From Mitsuaria sp. GD03876 (lineage in GTDB: Bacteria > Pseudomonadota > Gammaproteobacteria > Burkholderiales > Burkholderiaceae_C), in contig NZ_JAOCCU010000004.1 in assembly GCF_029840635.1 (NCBI RefSeq), positions 124,001 to 188,000 on the forward strand: a stretch of DNA of 64,000 nt, in the 5' to 3' direction. Position 1 is the first letter of the stretch; each line of letters starts with the position of its first letter. The translations under genes were made by a program, and so were the position numbers. Below the pieces are notes generated by a model that did no database searches, had not been told where the DNA came from, and worked only from the letters and a program-made list of their open reading frames with translations. Positions 55,511-63,254 of this stretch are shown here, piece by piece.

Positions 55511-55920
55511 TCGGCATCGACACCAACATCCTCGTCCGGTACTTCGCGGACGATGACGTCGCGCATTCGCCTGTCGCCATGCGCTTCCTGGAATCCCTCA
55601 CGTCATCGAAACGCGGGTACGTTTCGGTTGCCGCGCTCCTGGAATTGAGCTGGGTGCTTGGCCGTTGCTACAAGATCGGCCGGGAAGGCCTCGTGCGGAC
55701 CCTTCAGCACCTGCTCACGGCCAGCCACCTCGAGGTGGAGCGGTGTGCCGAGGTGGCCGACGCGGTCGAACGCTTCCGGCAGGGAAGCGCCGACTTGCCC
55801 GACTACCTGATCGAGCGTCGGTGCAGCAACGCCGGATGTTCCTGCACGATGACATTCGATGCGAGGGCGGCCAAGTCGGCTGGCATGCAACTCGTGTCGC
55901 TACCGGCCGATGCCAGCTAG
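55507..55920 (+). CDS. vapC: PIN-domain toxin VapC
   Basis: This encodes 137 residues. PIN residues: Asp5 in IGIDTNILVRYFADDD, Glu in SVAALLELSWVLG, Asp in SADLPDYLI and Asp in TFDARAAKSAGM. VapC toxins are Mg-dependent RNases, usually cutting tRNA or rRNA, and are held by VapB. A Shine-Dalgarno GGAGGG lies before the ATG. The segment LIERRCSNAGCSCTMTFD differs from the usual LIxxxAxxxGC but remains in frame. Confidence 0.88.
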   Translation: MIGIDTNILVRYFADDDVAHSPVAMRFLESLTSSKRGYVSVAALLELSWVLGRCYKIGREGLVRTLQHLLTASHLEVERCAEVADAVERFRQGSADLPDYLIERRCSNAGCSCTMTFDARAAKSAGMQLVSLPADAS

Positions 55921-55934
55921 CGCCCGCTTTCGAA

Positions 55935-56513
55935 TCAGAACCCCAACGACTCCCCCGCCCCCAGAAGCGTCAGCACCCCCAGCACCGCGAAGATCGCCGC
56001 GGCGATGCCGTGAACCAGCCGCACCGGCAGCTTGTGCGCGAGCTTGTCGCCCACCAGCACCGCCGGCACGTTGGCGATCATCATCCCGAAGGTCGTGCCC
56101 GCCACCACCGGCCACAGATCGTTGAAGCGCGCCGCCAGCGCCACCGTCGCGATCTGCGTCTTGTCGCCCATCTCGGCCAGGAAGAACGCCACGATCGTCG
56201 TGCCCAGGACGCCCATGCGGAACTTGCCGCCGGTTTCCTCCTCGTCGATCTTGTCGGGGATCAGCGTCCACGCCGCCATCGCGATGAAGCCGACACCCAG
56301 CACCCAACGCAGCGTCTGCGCCGACACCTGCGTCGTGATCCAGCTCCCGACCGCGCCCGCACAGGCGTGATTGACCAGCGTCGCGATCAGGATGCCCAGC
56401 ACGATCGGGCCGGGCCGGCGGAAACGCGCGGCCAGGATGAAGGCGAGCAACTGGGTCTTGTCGCCGATCTCGGCGAGGGCCACCAGGCCGGTGGAGATGA
56501 GGAAGGCTTCCAT
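55935..56513 (-). CDS. TMEM165/GDT1-family manganese exporter
   Basis: This encodes 192 residues with six helices in two repeats, each with the family's E-x-G-D-K-T motif: LAEIGDKTQLLAFILAARFR near 14 and LAEMGDKTQIATVALAARFN near 112. Bacterial members export Mn2+ (some Ca2+) across the inner membrane. Upstream sits a yybP-ykoY manganese riboswitch, which makes manganese the substrate here with good confidence. No strong ribosome site is seen before the ATG; the riboswitch hairpin lies 23 nt upstream. Confidence 0.93.
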   Translation of the reverse strand: MEAFLISTGLVALAEIGDKTQLLAFILAARFRRPGPIVLGILIATLVNHACAGAVGSWITTQVSAQTLRWVLGVGFIAMAAWTLIPDKIDEEETGGKFRMGVLGTTIVAFFLAEMGDKTQIATVALAARFNDLWPVVAGTTFGMMIANVPAVLVGDKLAHKLPVRLVHGIAAAIFAVLGVLTLLGAGESLGF

Positions 56514-56536
56514 GGGGAACTCGGCGGCCGGGACGA

Positions 56537-56715
56537 ACCATTGACCATGCCACCGCCGGCCGCAAGTCCGGGGGCATGGTCAAAGGTCTCGCCAGGCTGG
56601 GAACCGGTGGGTTCCTGGCTACCTCGCGCCATGAGCCGAGGCTCAAGTCTGTTGACGCGGGTCTGCTGAATCGGCCCGTCGGGCGACGGGCGGGGTGCAG
56701 CGGCTACTCCCCAAT
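56537..56715 (-). ncRNA. yybP-ykoY manganese riboswitch
   Basis: Read on the minus strand, the leader of the exporter gene contains the hallmark GGGGAGTAGC (56703-56712), then CGTCAACAGACTTG, and finally GGCGAGACC, the conserved elements of the yybP-ykoY aptamer in this order. A 15-bp hairpin with one mismatch follows (arms 56573-56587 and 56537-56551), whose 5' arm overlaps the aptamer's 3' strand and is the likely expression switch. In this class Mn2+ binding turns expression on. The aptamer overlaps the end of the upstream M16 gene, whose TAG stop lies inside GGGGAGTAGC. Confidence 0.93.
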
Positions 56716-58116
56716 GACAGCGCGCATTGTAGTCAGCGCCAGCCCCGGCCAAGCCCGCTGGGCCGGCGCGGGCGGCCCGGCATCGCCCAACAGCAGCAGA
56801 TGCGTGCGGTTGTCGCGCCAGCTGGCCGCCATCAACAGCTGCAGCACCGGCGCGCTGACCGCCTTCACCCGTTGCGGCCATTGCGCGAAGTCGTCGCCCT
56901 CGCCCGCCGCGAGCGCGCTCGCGAGGCCTTCGTCCGGCGCCTCGGCCAACTGGGCCTGCCAGTCGCCCAGCGCCAAGGCCTGCGCCAGGGCCAGGTCGTC
57001 CGGCGTCACCGGCTCGGCCGCGATCAGCGGCAGCTGCTCGCGCAGTTGCGCCAGTTGGTCGGGCACCGCCGTCACCGGCAACGTGACGCTCATCCGCCAG
57101 CACAACGCGCCGCCGAGCGACTCCATCTCGCACTCCCACGGCCACGGCAGCCGTGCCGCCAGGCGCTGCTGCATCAGCGTGCGCGCGAGTTCGCGCAGCG
57201 CCGGCGGCGTGCCGCGCGGCACCGGGGTCTGGACGATCAACCGGCCGCCCTGCCCCTGCGGCAGCGGCAGGAACTGCGCCACCGACGCGACCGGGACCGC
57301 GGAGGCCAGCGCCAAGGCGGGCGTCGGCCCCGGCGGCGCCGCCTTCGGCACGCGCCAGTCGCCCATGAAGTCCTCGGCCAGTCCACGCGCCGCCTGCAGC
57401 GTCAGGTCGCCCGCGAACAGCAGCACCGCGCGTTCCGGCCGCCAGTACTGGCGATGGAACCCCAGCACGTCCTCGCGGCGCAGCCGCTTCAGGCTGGCGG
57501 TCGTCTGCACCGGCTGGGCGCGGCCCCAGAACTGGCGTCTCGCCGCCCACGGCGCCAGCAGCAGCGCATCGGCGCGCCGCAGCACCAGCGCGTCGACGGC
57601 GCGGCTGCGGATGTGCTCCAGCGCCTCGAACGCCAGCAGCGGACGCTGCGTCAGGTCGGCCATCAGGTTGACCGCGTCGTCGCACTGGTCCGGCAGCGCT
57701 TCCAGCGCCAGCTCGGCGGTCGACGGCGTCAGCTCCAGCCGCAGCGGCAGGCCCAGCAGGTCGCCCGCGTAGGCGATGTCGGCCGATTCCATCTCCTCGC
57801 CGTCGCGCTTGGCGCCCTGCGCGAGCATCGACAGCGCCACCTCGGCCAGCCCTTCCTTGCCGGCCGGGTCGCGCAGCCACCCGCCCTCGCCGATCAGCCG
57901 GATCGCGGTTCGCGGCGCGCCGGGGCGCGGCAGCACGACGACGCGCAATCCATTCGGCAGCCGCGTCTGCTCGATCGCCAGCGGCGCGGGCGGCGGTACC
58001 TGCGGCGCCTCCGGCGGGCGATCGAACCCGTCCTGCGCCAACGCCGGCCAGGCCGTCGATCCCGACGCGATCGCCGCGCCGAGCATCCATCCCCGTCGAT
58101 TGAGCACGAGCGTCAT
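56704..58116 (-). CDS. M16-type periplasmic protein lacking the zinc motif (second of pair)
   Basis: This encodes 470 residues with a Tat-like signal (LNRRGWMLGAAIASGSTAWP, cleaved near ALAQ) and a two-lobe M16/insulinase fold (TRLPNGLRVVVLPRPGAPRTAIRLIGEGGWLRDP, FHRQYWRPERAVLLFAGDL). The zinc motif HxxEH is replaced (KEGLAEVALSML), so it is probably not a protease by itself. In bacteria such genes come in pairs with one catalytic subunit, but its partner here is also degenerate. Its ATG overlaps the partner's stop by four bases. Its stop codon lies in the riboswitch core. Confidence 0.85.
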   Translation of the reverse strand: MTLVLNRRGWMLGAAIASGSTAWPALAQDGFDRPPEAPQVPPPAPLAIEQTRLPNGLRVVVLPRPGAPRTAIRLIGEGGWLRDPAGKEGLAEVALSMLAQGAKRDGEEMESADIAYAGDLLGLPLRLELTPSTAELALEALPDQCDDAVNLMADLTQRPLLAFEALEHIRSRAVDALVLRRADALLLAPWAARRQFWGRAQPVQTTASLKRLRREDVLGFHRQYWRPERAVLLFAGDLTLQAARGLAEDFMGDWRVPKAAPPGPTPALALASAVPVASVAQFLPLPQGQGGRLIVQTPVPRGTPPALRELARTLMQQRLAARLPWPWECEMESLGGALCWRMSVTLPVTAVPDQLAQLREQLPLIAAEPVTPDDLALAQALALGDWQAQLAEAPDEGLASALAAGEGDDFAQWPQRVKAVSAPVLQLLMAASWRDNRTHLLLLGDAGPPAPAQRAWPGLALTTMRAVIGE

Positions 58117-59582
58117 GCGGCGACTCCCGCGGCGGCGCCGATGTCGGCCAGCAAGGTCAGCACCGGTGCCTGGACCACCTGCTTGCGCCAGAACTGCTGC
58201 AGCTCCACGCCGGTCAGCTTGACCCACACCGCCATGTCCTTGGCCGGCGCGCCGGCATCGCCCCGCACCGCCCAGGCGGTCCCGAGCGCGCGGGCGAGCC
58301 GGTCGGCGGTCCATTGCGCCGACAGCGTCTCGCGCCGCAGCATCGCCTTGGCCTTGTCGAGTTCCTCATCGGTGACCGGCTCGTCGGCCAGCCGCAGCAC
58401 TTCCTGCTGCAGCGCCTGCGCCAGCGGCGCGGCGGTCTGTCCATGCGCGGCGAGCGCCTGCGCCACCAGCAACCCCGCGTCGCGGTGCTGGTCCAGCCGC
58501 AGGCTGAGCTGATGCGCGAGCGCCTTCTCGTCGACCAGCGTGTCGGTCAACCGGCCCGAGCGTCCGAGGCCCAGCAGCGCCCGCGCCATCTGCCACATCG
58601 GCAGGGACGGATCGTCGGCGCGCGGCACCTGCCAGACCAGCGCCGCCGCCGGCAGGGGCGCCTGCGCGAGCGACAGCTTCAGCGTCTGGTTCTGCGGGCG
58701 GCGGGATTCGCGGAGCTCGCGCGGCTCGGCCGGCATCGGCGGGAGGGACGCGGCCGGGGCGGCCGGAGCCGCCATCGGAGCGGGCGCCACCGCGAGGGCG
58801 GCGGACGCGGGCGACGATGCCGCCGAGCCCGGCATCGGCGGCATCGGCGGCGAAGCGGCGGCCGCCGGCGTCGAGGCCGACCCCGCCACCCCGCCGGAAG
58901 CCGGCATCGACGCCGGGAGCGAGGCGCCGGTCACCGGCATCGGCGGCCGGATCGACCCGAAGTAGTGCATCACCCAGCGCGCGAGCGCGCCTTCGTCGAA
59001 CGCGCCGGTCACCACCAGCAGCGCCCGGTCGCAGCCGAAACGCGCCGCGTGGAAGGCCCGCACCGCGTCGATGTCGAGGTCCTTGAGCTGCTCCGGATCG
59101 CCGAGGGCGCCGCGCTGGTACGGATGCGTCAGGTAGCCATGGCGCTGGACGGCGAGGTCCAGGCGCGCATACGGATTGAGTTGCGGTTCCTGCACCGCCT
59201 GGCGCAGCTGCAGCCGCGCGCTGGCGAGCGTGTCCGGATCCAGCCGCGGATTGCTCATCCGTTCGGCCTCGGCCCACAGCAGGCGTTCGAGCTGATGGGC
59301 CGGGACCACGGTCTGCAGCGCGGCGAAGTCCTCGTCGATCTCGATCCGGCTGCGGCCGCCGGACGCGGCGATCAGGCGATGGAACTGGCCCGGGGCCAGG
59401 TTGCGGCTGGCCCCGGCGACGAGCCGGAGCACCAGGTGCGACAGGCCGCTGCGCCCGGTCGGGTCGTCGCGGCCGCCGCAGCGGTAGACGACGCGCACCG
59501 CGGCCTGCGCGCCCGCGACCGGACGCGCCAGCCAGAGCAGGCCGTTGGGCAGTCGCTGCGGCTCGAGGGACGAGGGACTCAT
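58113..59582 (-). CDS. M16-type protein lacking the zinc motif (first of pair)
   Basis: This encodes 489 residues of the M16 fold (QRLPNGLLWLARPVAGAQAAVRVVYRCGGRDDP, RFGCDRALLVVTGAF). The HxxEH site reads HLVLR within GLSHLVLRLVAG, keeping the first His but losing the Glu and second His. A Pro/Ala/Met-rich insert of ~75 residues (about 220-295) separates the lobes. No signal peptide is evident at MSPSSLEP. The ATG at 59582 has a TAGGAT box 7 nt upstream. Confidence 0.82.
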   Translation of the reverse strand: MSPSSLEPQRLPNGLLWLARPVAGAQAAVRVVYRCGGRDDPTGRSGLSHLVLRLVAGASRNLAPGQFHRLIAASGGRSRIEIDEDFAALQTVVPAHQLERLLWAEAERMSNPRLDPDTLASARLQLRQAVQEPQLNPYARLDLAVQRHGYLTHPYQRGALGDPEQLKDLDIDAVRAFHAARFGCDRALLVVTGAFDEGALARWVMHYFGSIRPPMPVTGASLPASMPASGGVAGSASTPAAAASPPMPPMPGSAASSPASAALAVAPAPMAAPAAPAASLPPMPAEPRELRESRRPQNQTLKLSLAQAPLPAAALVWQVPRADDPSLPMWQMARALLGLGRSGRLTDTLVDEKALAHQLSLRLDQHRDAGLLVAQALAAHGQTAAPLAQALQQEVLRLADEPVTDEELDKAKAMLRRETLSAQWTADRLARALGTAWAVRGDAGAPAKDMAVWVKLTGVELQQFWRKQVVQAPVLTLLADIGAAAGVAA

Positions 59583-59589
59583 GGCCGGC

Positions 59590-59595
59590 ATCCTA
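59590..59595 (-). promoter_or_regulatory. Putative -10 box of the M16 pair
   Basis: TAGGAT (minus strand) lies 7 nt before the ATG at 59582; AGGA in it could alternatively be read as a ribosome site. Confidence 0.35.
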
Positions 59596-59736
59596 GCTGC
59601 CAATCCGCTGTCAGCAGCCGGTCCGCATCATCGGCGCGACAGCGCGACGGGAGCGCCCCGCCCGAACGGGGGGCGTGCCCCGCGCGCAGGGGACAGGCCG
59701 TCCGGCCTGCGTCGTCATGCCTTGGAGGGCCTCGCC

Positions 59737-60123
59737 ATGAAATTCGCCTACACCATCGTCTACGTCGAGGACGTGGCCGCGTCGCTGGAGTTCTTCGAAC
59801 GCGCCTTCGGCCTGAAGCGGCGTTTCCTGCACGACTCCGGCGCCTATGGCGAGCTGGAGACCGGCGCCACCACTCTGTCGTTCGCGCGGCACGACATCGC
59901 GCGCGGCAACCTCGGCCAGGACTACCGCCGCGCCGACGACGGCGGCGCGCCGCTGGGCATCGAGGTCGGCCTGGCCACGCCGGACGTGCCCGCCGCCTAC
60001 GCGCAGGCGCTGACCGCCGGTGCGCAAGGCCTGACCCCGCCGACGACCAAGCCCTGGGGCCAGGTGGTCGCCTACGTGCGCTGCCCGGACGGGACGCTGG
60101 TCGAGATCTGCACGCCGATCTGA
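59737..60123 (+). CDS. VOC family (glyoxalase-like) protein
   Basis: This encodes 128 residues with the VOC fold: KFAYTIVYVEDVAASLEFFERAFGLK, ELETGATTLSFARHD and WGQVVAYVRCPDGTLVEICTPI. Two metal-ligand positions look occupied (Glu near the end in LVEI and His/Glu earlier), so a metal-dependent dioxygenase, isomerase or resistance function is possible. The family is too broad for a substrate. GGAGGG precedes the ATG. It converges with ndh. Confidence 0.85.
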   Translation: MKFAYTIVYVEDVAASLEFFERAFGLKRRFLHDSGAYGELETGATTLSFARHDIARGNLGQDYRRADDGGAPLGIEVGLATPDVPAAYAQALTAGAQGLTPPTTKPWGQVVAYVRCPDGTLVEICTPI

Positions 60124-60169
60124 CGCCCGACGCCGACGCCGACGCCGAGGTCGCGGCCGGCGCCCCGGC

Positions 60170-61477
60170 TCAGGCCTCGTCGCGGCCGCCGGAAGGCGGC
60201 TCCACCACGATGCGGGCGTGGCGCTGGAAGGTGAAGTAGGCCCAGGCCCAGTCGGCGAACACGCGCAGGCGGTTGCGGAACCCGATGAGGAAATAGACGT
60301 GCACGAACAGCCAGAACAGCCAGGCGGCGAACCCGCTGAACTGGATCCGTCCCAGGTCGGCGACCGCCGCCTTGCGGCCGATGGTCGCGAGGTTGCCGTA
60401 GTCCATGTAATGGAATGGGCGCTCCGAGCGGCCCCGCAGCCGCGCCAGGATCTGCCGCGCCGCATGCCGGCCGGCCTGCTTGGCGCCAGGGCTGACGCCG
60501 GGCACCGGCTTGCGGCTGCCGTCCTTCTCGAGGCTGGTCGCCGCGGCCATGTCGCCGACGACGTAGACCTCCGGATGGCCGGGGATGTTCATGTGCTCGT
60601 CGACGATCACCCGGCCGGCGCGATCCAGCGGCACGTCCAGCGTGCGCGCCAGCGGCGACGCGGCCACGCCGGCCGCCCAGACCTTGGTCCGCGAGGCGAT
60701 GCGCTCCGTCCCGCCGTCGGCGGTCTGGAGGTCGACGCCGTCCTCGTCGATGCCGACGACCCGGCAGCCGGTGCGCACCTGCACGCCCAGCCGCTCCAGC
60801 TGCGCCTTGGCCAGTGCCGACTGCGCCGGCTTGAACGCCGCGAGCACCCGGTCCGAGCCCTCGACCAGCAGCACGTGCGCGCGGCTCGGGTCGATGCGGC
60901 GGAACTCGTCGCGCAGCGTGTGGCGCGCGATCTCGGCCAACGTGCCCGCCATCTCGACCCCGGTCGGCCCGCCGCCGATGACGACGAAGTTCAGCCAGGG
61001 TTCGCGGCTGGCGGCGTCGGGCAGCGTCTCGGCGCGCTCGAACGCGCTCAGCAGCCGCGCGCGCAGCTGGAAGGCGTCGGCCAGCGTCTTCAGCCCGGGC
61101 GCGTGGGCCTGCCAGTGGTCGTTGCCGAAGTAACTGTGCGTCGCGCCGGCGGCGACGACCAGGTGGTCGTAGCGCAGGCGCTGGCCGTCGGACAGCACGA
61201 CATCGCGCCGCGCCTTGTCGATGGCGGTGACGTCGGCCATCAGCACCGTCAGGTTGCGCTGGTGGCGCCGCATGTGGCGGATCGGCGAGGCGATCGACGG
61301 CGCCGAGAGCCCCGCCGTCGCGACCTGGTACAGCAGCGGCTGGAACAGGTGGTGGTTGCTGCGGTCGATCAGCGTGATGCGGACCGGTTGGCCGTCGAGG
61401 ACTTTCGTGGCCTCCAGGCCGCCGAAACCACAACCGACGATCACGACATGGGGAAGCGCGGCATCAGGGTCATCCAT
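60170..61477 (-). CDS. ndh: Type II NADH dehydrogenase
   Basis: This encodes 435 residues. FAD motif HVVIVGCGFGGLEATKVL, NAD motif FVVIGGGPTGVEMAG, and VYVVGDMAA near the C-terminal third. The last ~60 residues carry a hydrophobic helix (FAAWLFWLFVHVYFLIGF), as in NDH-2 proteins that sit on the inner membrane and pass electrons to quinone without pumping protons. ATG 61477 is preferred over one three codons upstream because TAGGAT lies 7 nt before it. It is divergent from a WYL regulator. Confidence 0.9.
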   Translation of the reverse strand: MDDPDAALPHVVIVGCGFGGLEATKVLDGQPVRITLIDRSNHHLFQPLLYQVATAGLSAPSIASPIRHMRRHQRNLTVLMADVTAIDKARRDVVLSDGQRLRYDHLVVAAGATHSYFGNDHWQAHAPGLKTLADAFQLRARLLSAFERAETLPDAASREPWLNFVVIGGGPTGVEMAGTLAEIARHTLRDEFRRIDPSRAHVLLVEGSDRVLAAFKPAQSALAKAQLERLGVQVRTGCRVVGIDEDGVDLQTADGGTERIASRTKVWAAGVAASPLARTLDVPLDRAGRVIVDEHMNIPGHPEVYVVGDMAAATSLEKDGSRKPVPGVSPGAKQAGRHAARQILARLRGRSERPFHYMDYGNLATIGRKAAVADLGRIQFSGFAAWLFWLFVHVYFLIGFRNRLRVFADWAWAYFTFQRHARIVVEPPSGGRDEA

Positions 61478-61484
61478 GCGGCAC

Positions 61485-61490
61485 ATCCTA
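61485..61490 (-). promoter_or_regulatory. Putative -10 box of ndh
   Basis: TAGGAT (minus strand) lies 7 nt before the ndh ATG in a 44-base divergent gap. AGGA inside it could also act as a ribosome site. Confidence 0.35.
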
Positions 61491-61521
61491 GCGGGGATGA
61501 CGACCCGGACAGGTCATTCCC

Positions 61522-62232
61522 ATGGCTGACAATGGCCAGATGCGCCGCGCCGACCGCTTGTTCCAAATCGTCCAGCTCATCCGTGGACGCCGCCTCACCA
61601 CCGCCGAGTTCCTCTCGCAGCGGCTGGAGGTGTCGATCCGCACCGTCTATCGCGACGTGGCGGCGCTGCAGCAGCAGGGCGTGCCGATCGACGGCGAGGC
61701 CGGGGTCGGCTACCGGATGCGGGTGGGCTTCGAATTGCCGCCGCTGATGTTCAGCGCCGAGGAAGCCCAGTCGCTGGTCGCCGCGGTGCGGCTCGCGCAG
61801 CCGCAGCTGGACGCGGTGCTCGGCCAGCGCGCGGAGGAGGCGCTCGGGAAGATCCTGGCGGTGCTGCCCGGCGCCGCGCGCGCCGCGGCCGAGAGCCTCA
61901 CCGTCTACGCGCCGCAGCGCGGCCTGGACGACGCCACCCGCGAACGGCTGACCCAGTTGCGCCAGGCGACCGAGTCCCGCACCAAGCTGCGCCTGAACTA
62001 CCTGGACCTGAGCGACCAGACCAGCTCCCGCGTCGTGCGGCCGCTGGCCTGCTTCTTCTGGGGACCGGTGTGGACCTTCTCCGCCTGGTGCGAGCTGCGC
62101 GAGGATTTCCGCAGCTTCCGCGTCGACCGGGTGCAGCAGCTGGAAGTGCTGGAAGAACGCTTCCGGGACGAACCCGGCAAGACGCTGGCCGACCTGCAGC
62201 GCCGCGAGAACGCCCGCGAGAACTGGGCCTGA
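61522..62232 (+). CDS. YafY-type transcription regulator (HTH + WYL)
   Basis: This encodes 236 residues. The N-terminal DeoR-like HTH_11 is RRADRLFQIVQLIRGRRLTTAEFLSQRLEVSIRTVYRDVAAL; the C-terminal WYL domain is seen in RTKLRLNYLDLSDQTSSRVVRPLACFFWGPVWTFSAWCELREDFRSFRVDRV. WYL domains bind ligands or nucleic acid. Its divergent neighbour ndh is a likely target. Confidence 0.88.
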   Translation: MADNGQMRRADRLFQIVQLIRGRRLTTAEFLSQRLEVSIRTVYRDVAALQQQGVPIDGEAGVGYRMRVGFELPPLMFSAEEAQSLVAAVRLAQPQLDAVLGQRAEEALGKILAVLPGAARAAAESLTVYAPQRGLDDATRERLTQLRQATESRTKLRLNYLDLSDQTSSRVVRPLACFFWGPVWTFSAWCELREDFRSFRVDRVQQLEVLEERFRDEPGKTLADLQRRENARENWA

Positions 62233-62374
62233 GCGCCCGCGGCTTGAGCGATCGCAAGCGGCCGGCGCAAATGCGCTGAACCCGCCGCGCGCCGCGCGAT
62301 TGCGCATCGATTGACGATGGACCCGGTCCCGCGCCGGGACGAGCCTGCGCGTCCTTCCACTTCGAGGACGCCCG

Positions 62375-63217
62375 ATGCGCTCGACGCGCTCATCTTTCCA
62401 CCCCACGCCCCGAACCCGGCGCCAGGCCCTCGCGACGGCCGCGGGACTGACGCTGGTCCCCTGGCTGCCGGCCTGCTCCGGCGGCGGCAAGGACGAACCC
62501 GCGCCGCCGGCCCCCACTCCGGCCGACGACGACGCGGTCCTGCTCGGCCGCAGCTACGGCGACGAGCGGCTGATGTCGCGGCAGCTCGATCCGTCGATGG
62601 TCCACCTGGTCGCGCGCGGCCAGGGCACGCCGCACCTGCTGATGCGCGGCAACGCGCCGACCGACGGCGGCCGCTTCGAGTACGACGCGCTGGTCGCGGC
62701 GTTGCGGGAGGCGGCCAGCGGCGCCTGGCCGGAGCGATTCCGGATCGTCGACGTGAGCCTGATGAACGACCTGGTCGAGTCCGACGCGCTCGAGGCCGAG
62801 CGGCGCTTCTGGGCGGCGCATCCAGGGCAAGGCCGGTTCATCCACCACCCGATCTATGGCGCCCTGACCGACCCTGCCGACTACCCCGGGGCGGTGCGGC
62901 GCATGATCGAGCGCTGGCGTGGCCTGGACCGGATGGACGACCTGGTGCGGCAGTTGCAGGACCTGCTGCAGGCGCCGGCGGTCGACGGGGTCGCGGACGT
63001 GGTGTTCGTGCATTGCCGCGCCGGGCGGGACCGCACCGGCCAGGTGATCGCGTCCTACGGCATGCGGCATCTGTCGCGGTCGTACCGAGAGGCGATGCAG
63101 GAGGCGGAGAAGGTCGCCGGCCGCGCGCTGGTGCGCTACAGCCGCTACGGCATCGCCTGGCAGGCGCACAAGCTGGCCGACCGCGAAGGGGTGCCGACGA
63201 TCGGTCCGATTCCCTGA
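62375..63217 (+). CDS. Exported Cys-dependent phosphatase lipoprotein
   Basis: This encodes 280 residues. The N-terminus combines a twin-arginine motif (TRRQALATAAG) with a lipobox (LPAC), so a Tat-exported lipoprotein is likely. The catalytic domain has VFVHCRAGRDRTGQVIASYGM, the Cx5R phosphatase loop with the Cys near 214 and Arg 6 residues later; an upstream segment has HHPIYGAL and ADYPGAVRRMIERW. It could be a tyrosine phosphatase or a PTP-like phytase acting on inositol phosphates. GAGGA precedes the ATG by 6 nt. Confidence 0.8.
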   Translation: MRSTRSSFHPTPRTRRQALATAAGLTLVPWLPACSGGGKDEPAPPAPTPADDDAVLLGRSYGDERLMSRQLDPSMVHLVARGQGTPHLLMRGNAPTDGGRFEYDALVAALREAASGAWPERFRIVDVSLMNDLVESDALEAERRFWAAHPGQGRFIHHPIYGALTDPADYPGAVRRMIERWRGLDRMDDLVRQLQDLLQAPAVDGVADVVFVHCRAGRDRTGQVIASYGMRHLSRSYREAMQEAEKVAGRALVRYSRYGIAWQAHKLADREGVPTIGPIP

Positions 63218-63254
63218 GCGCGCCTCCGCGCGACCGCGGACCGCGGACAGCGCG

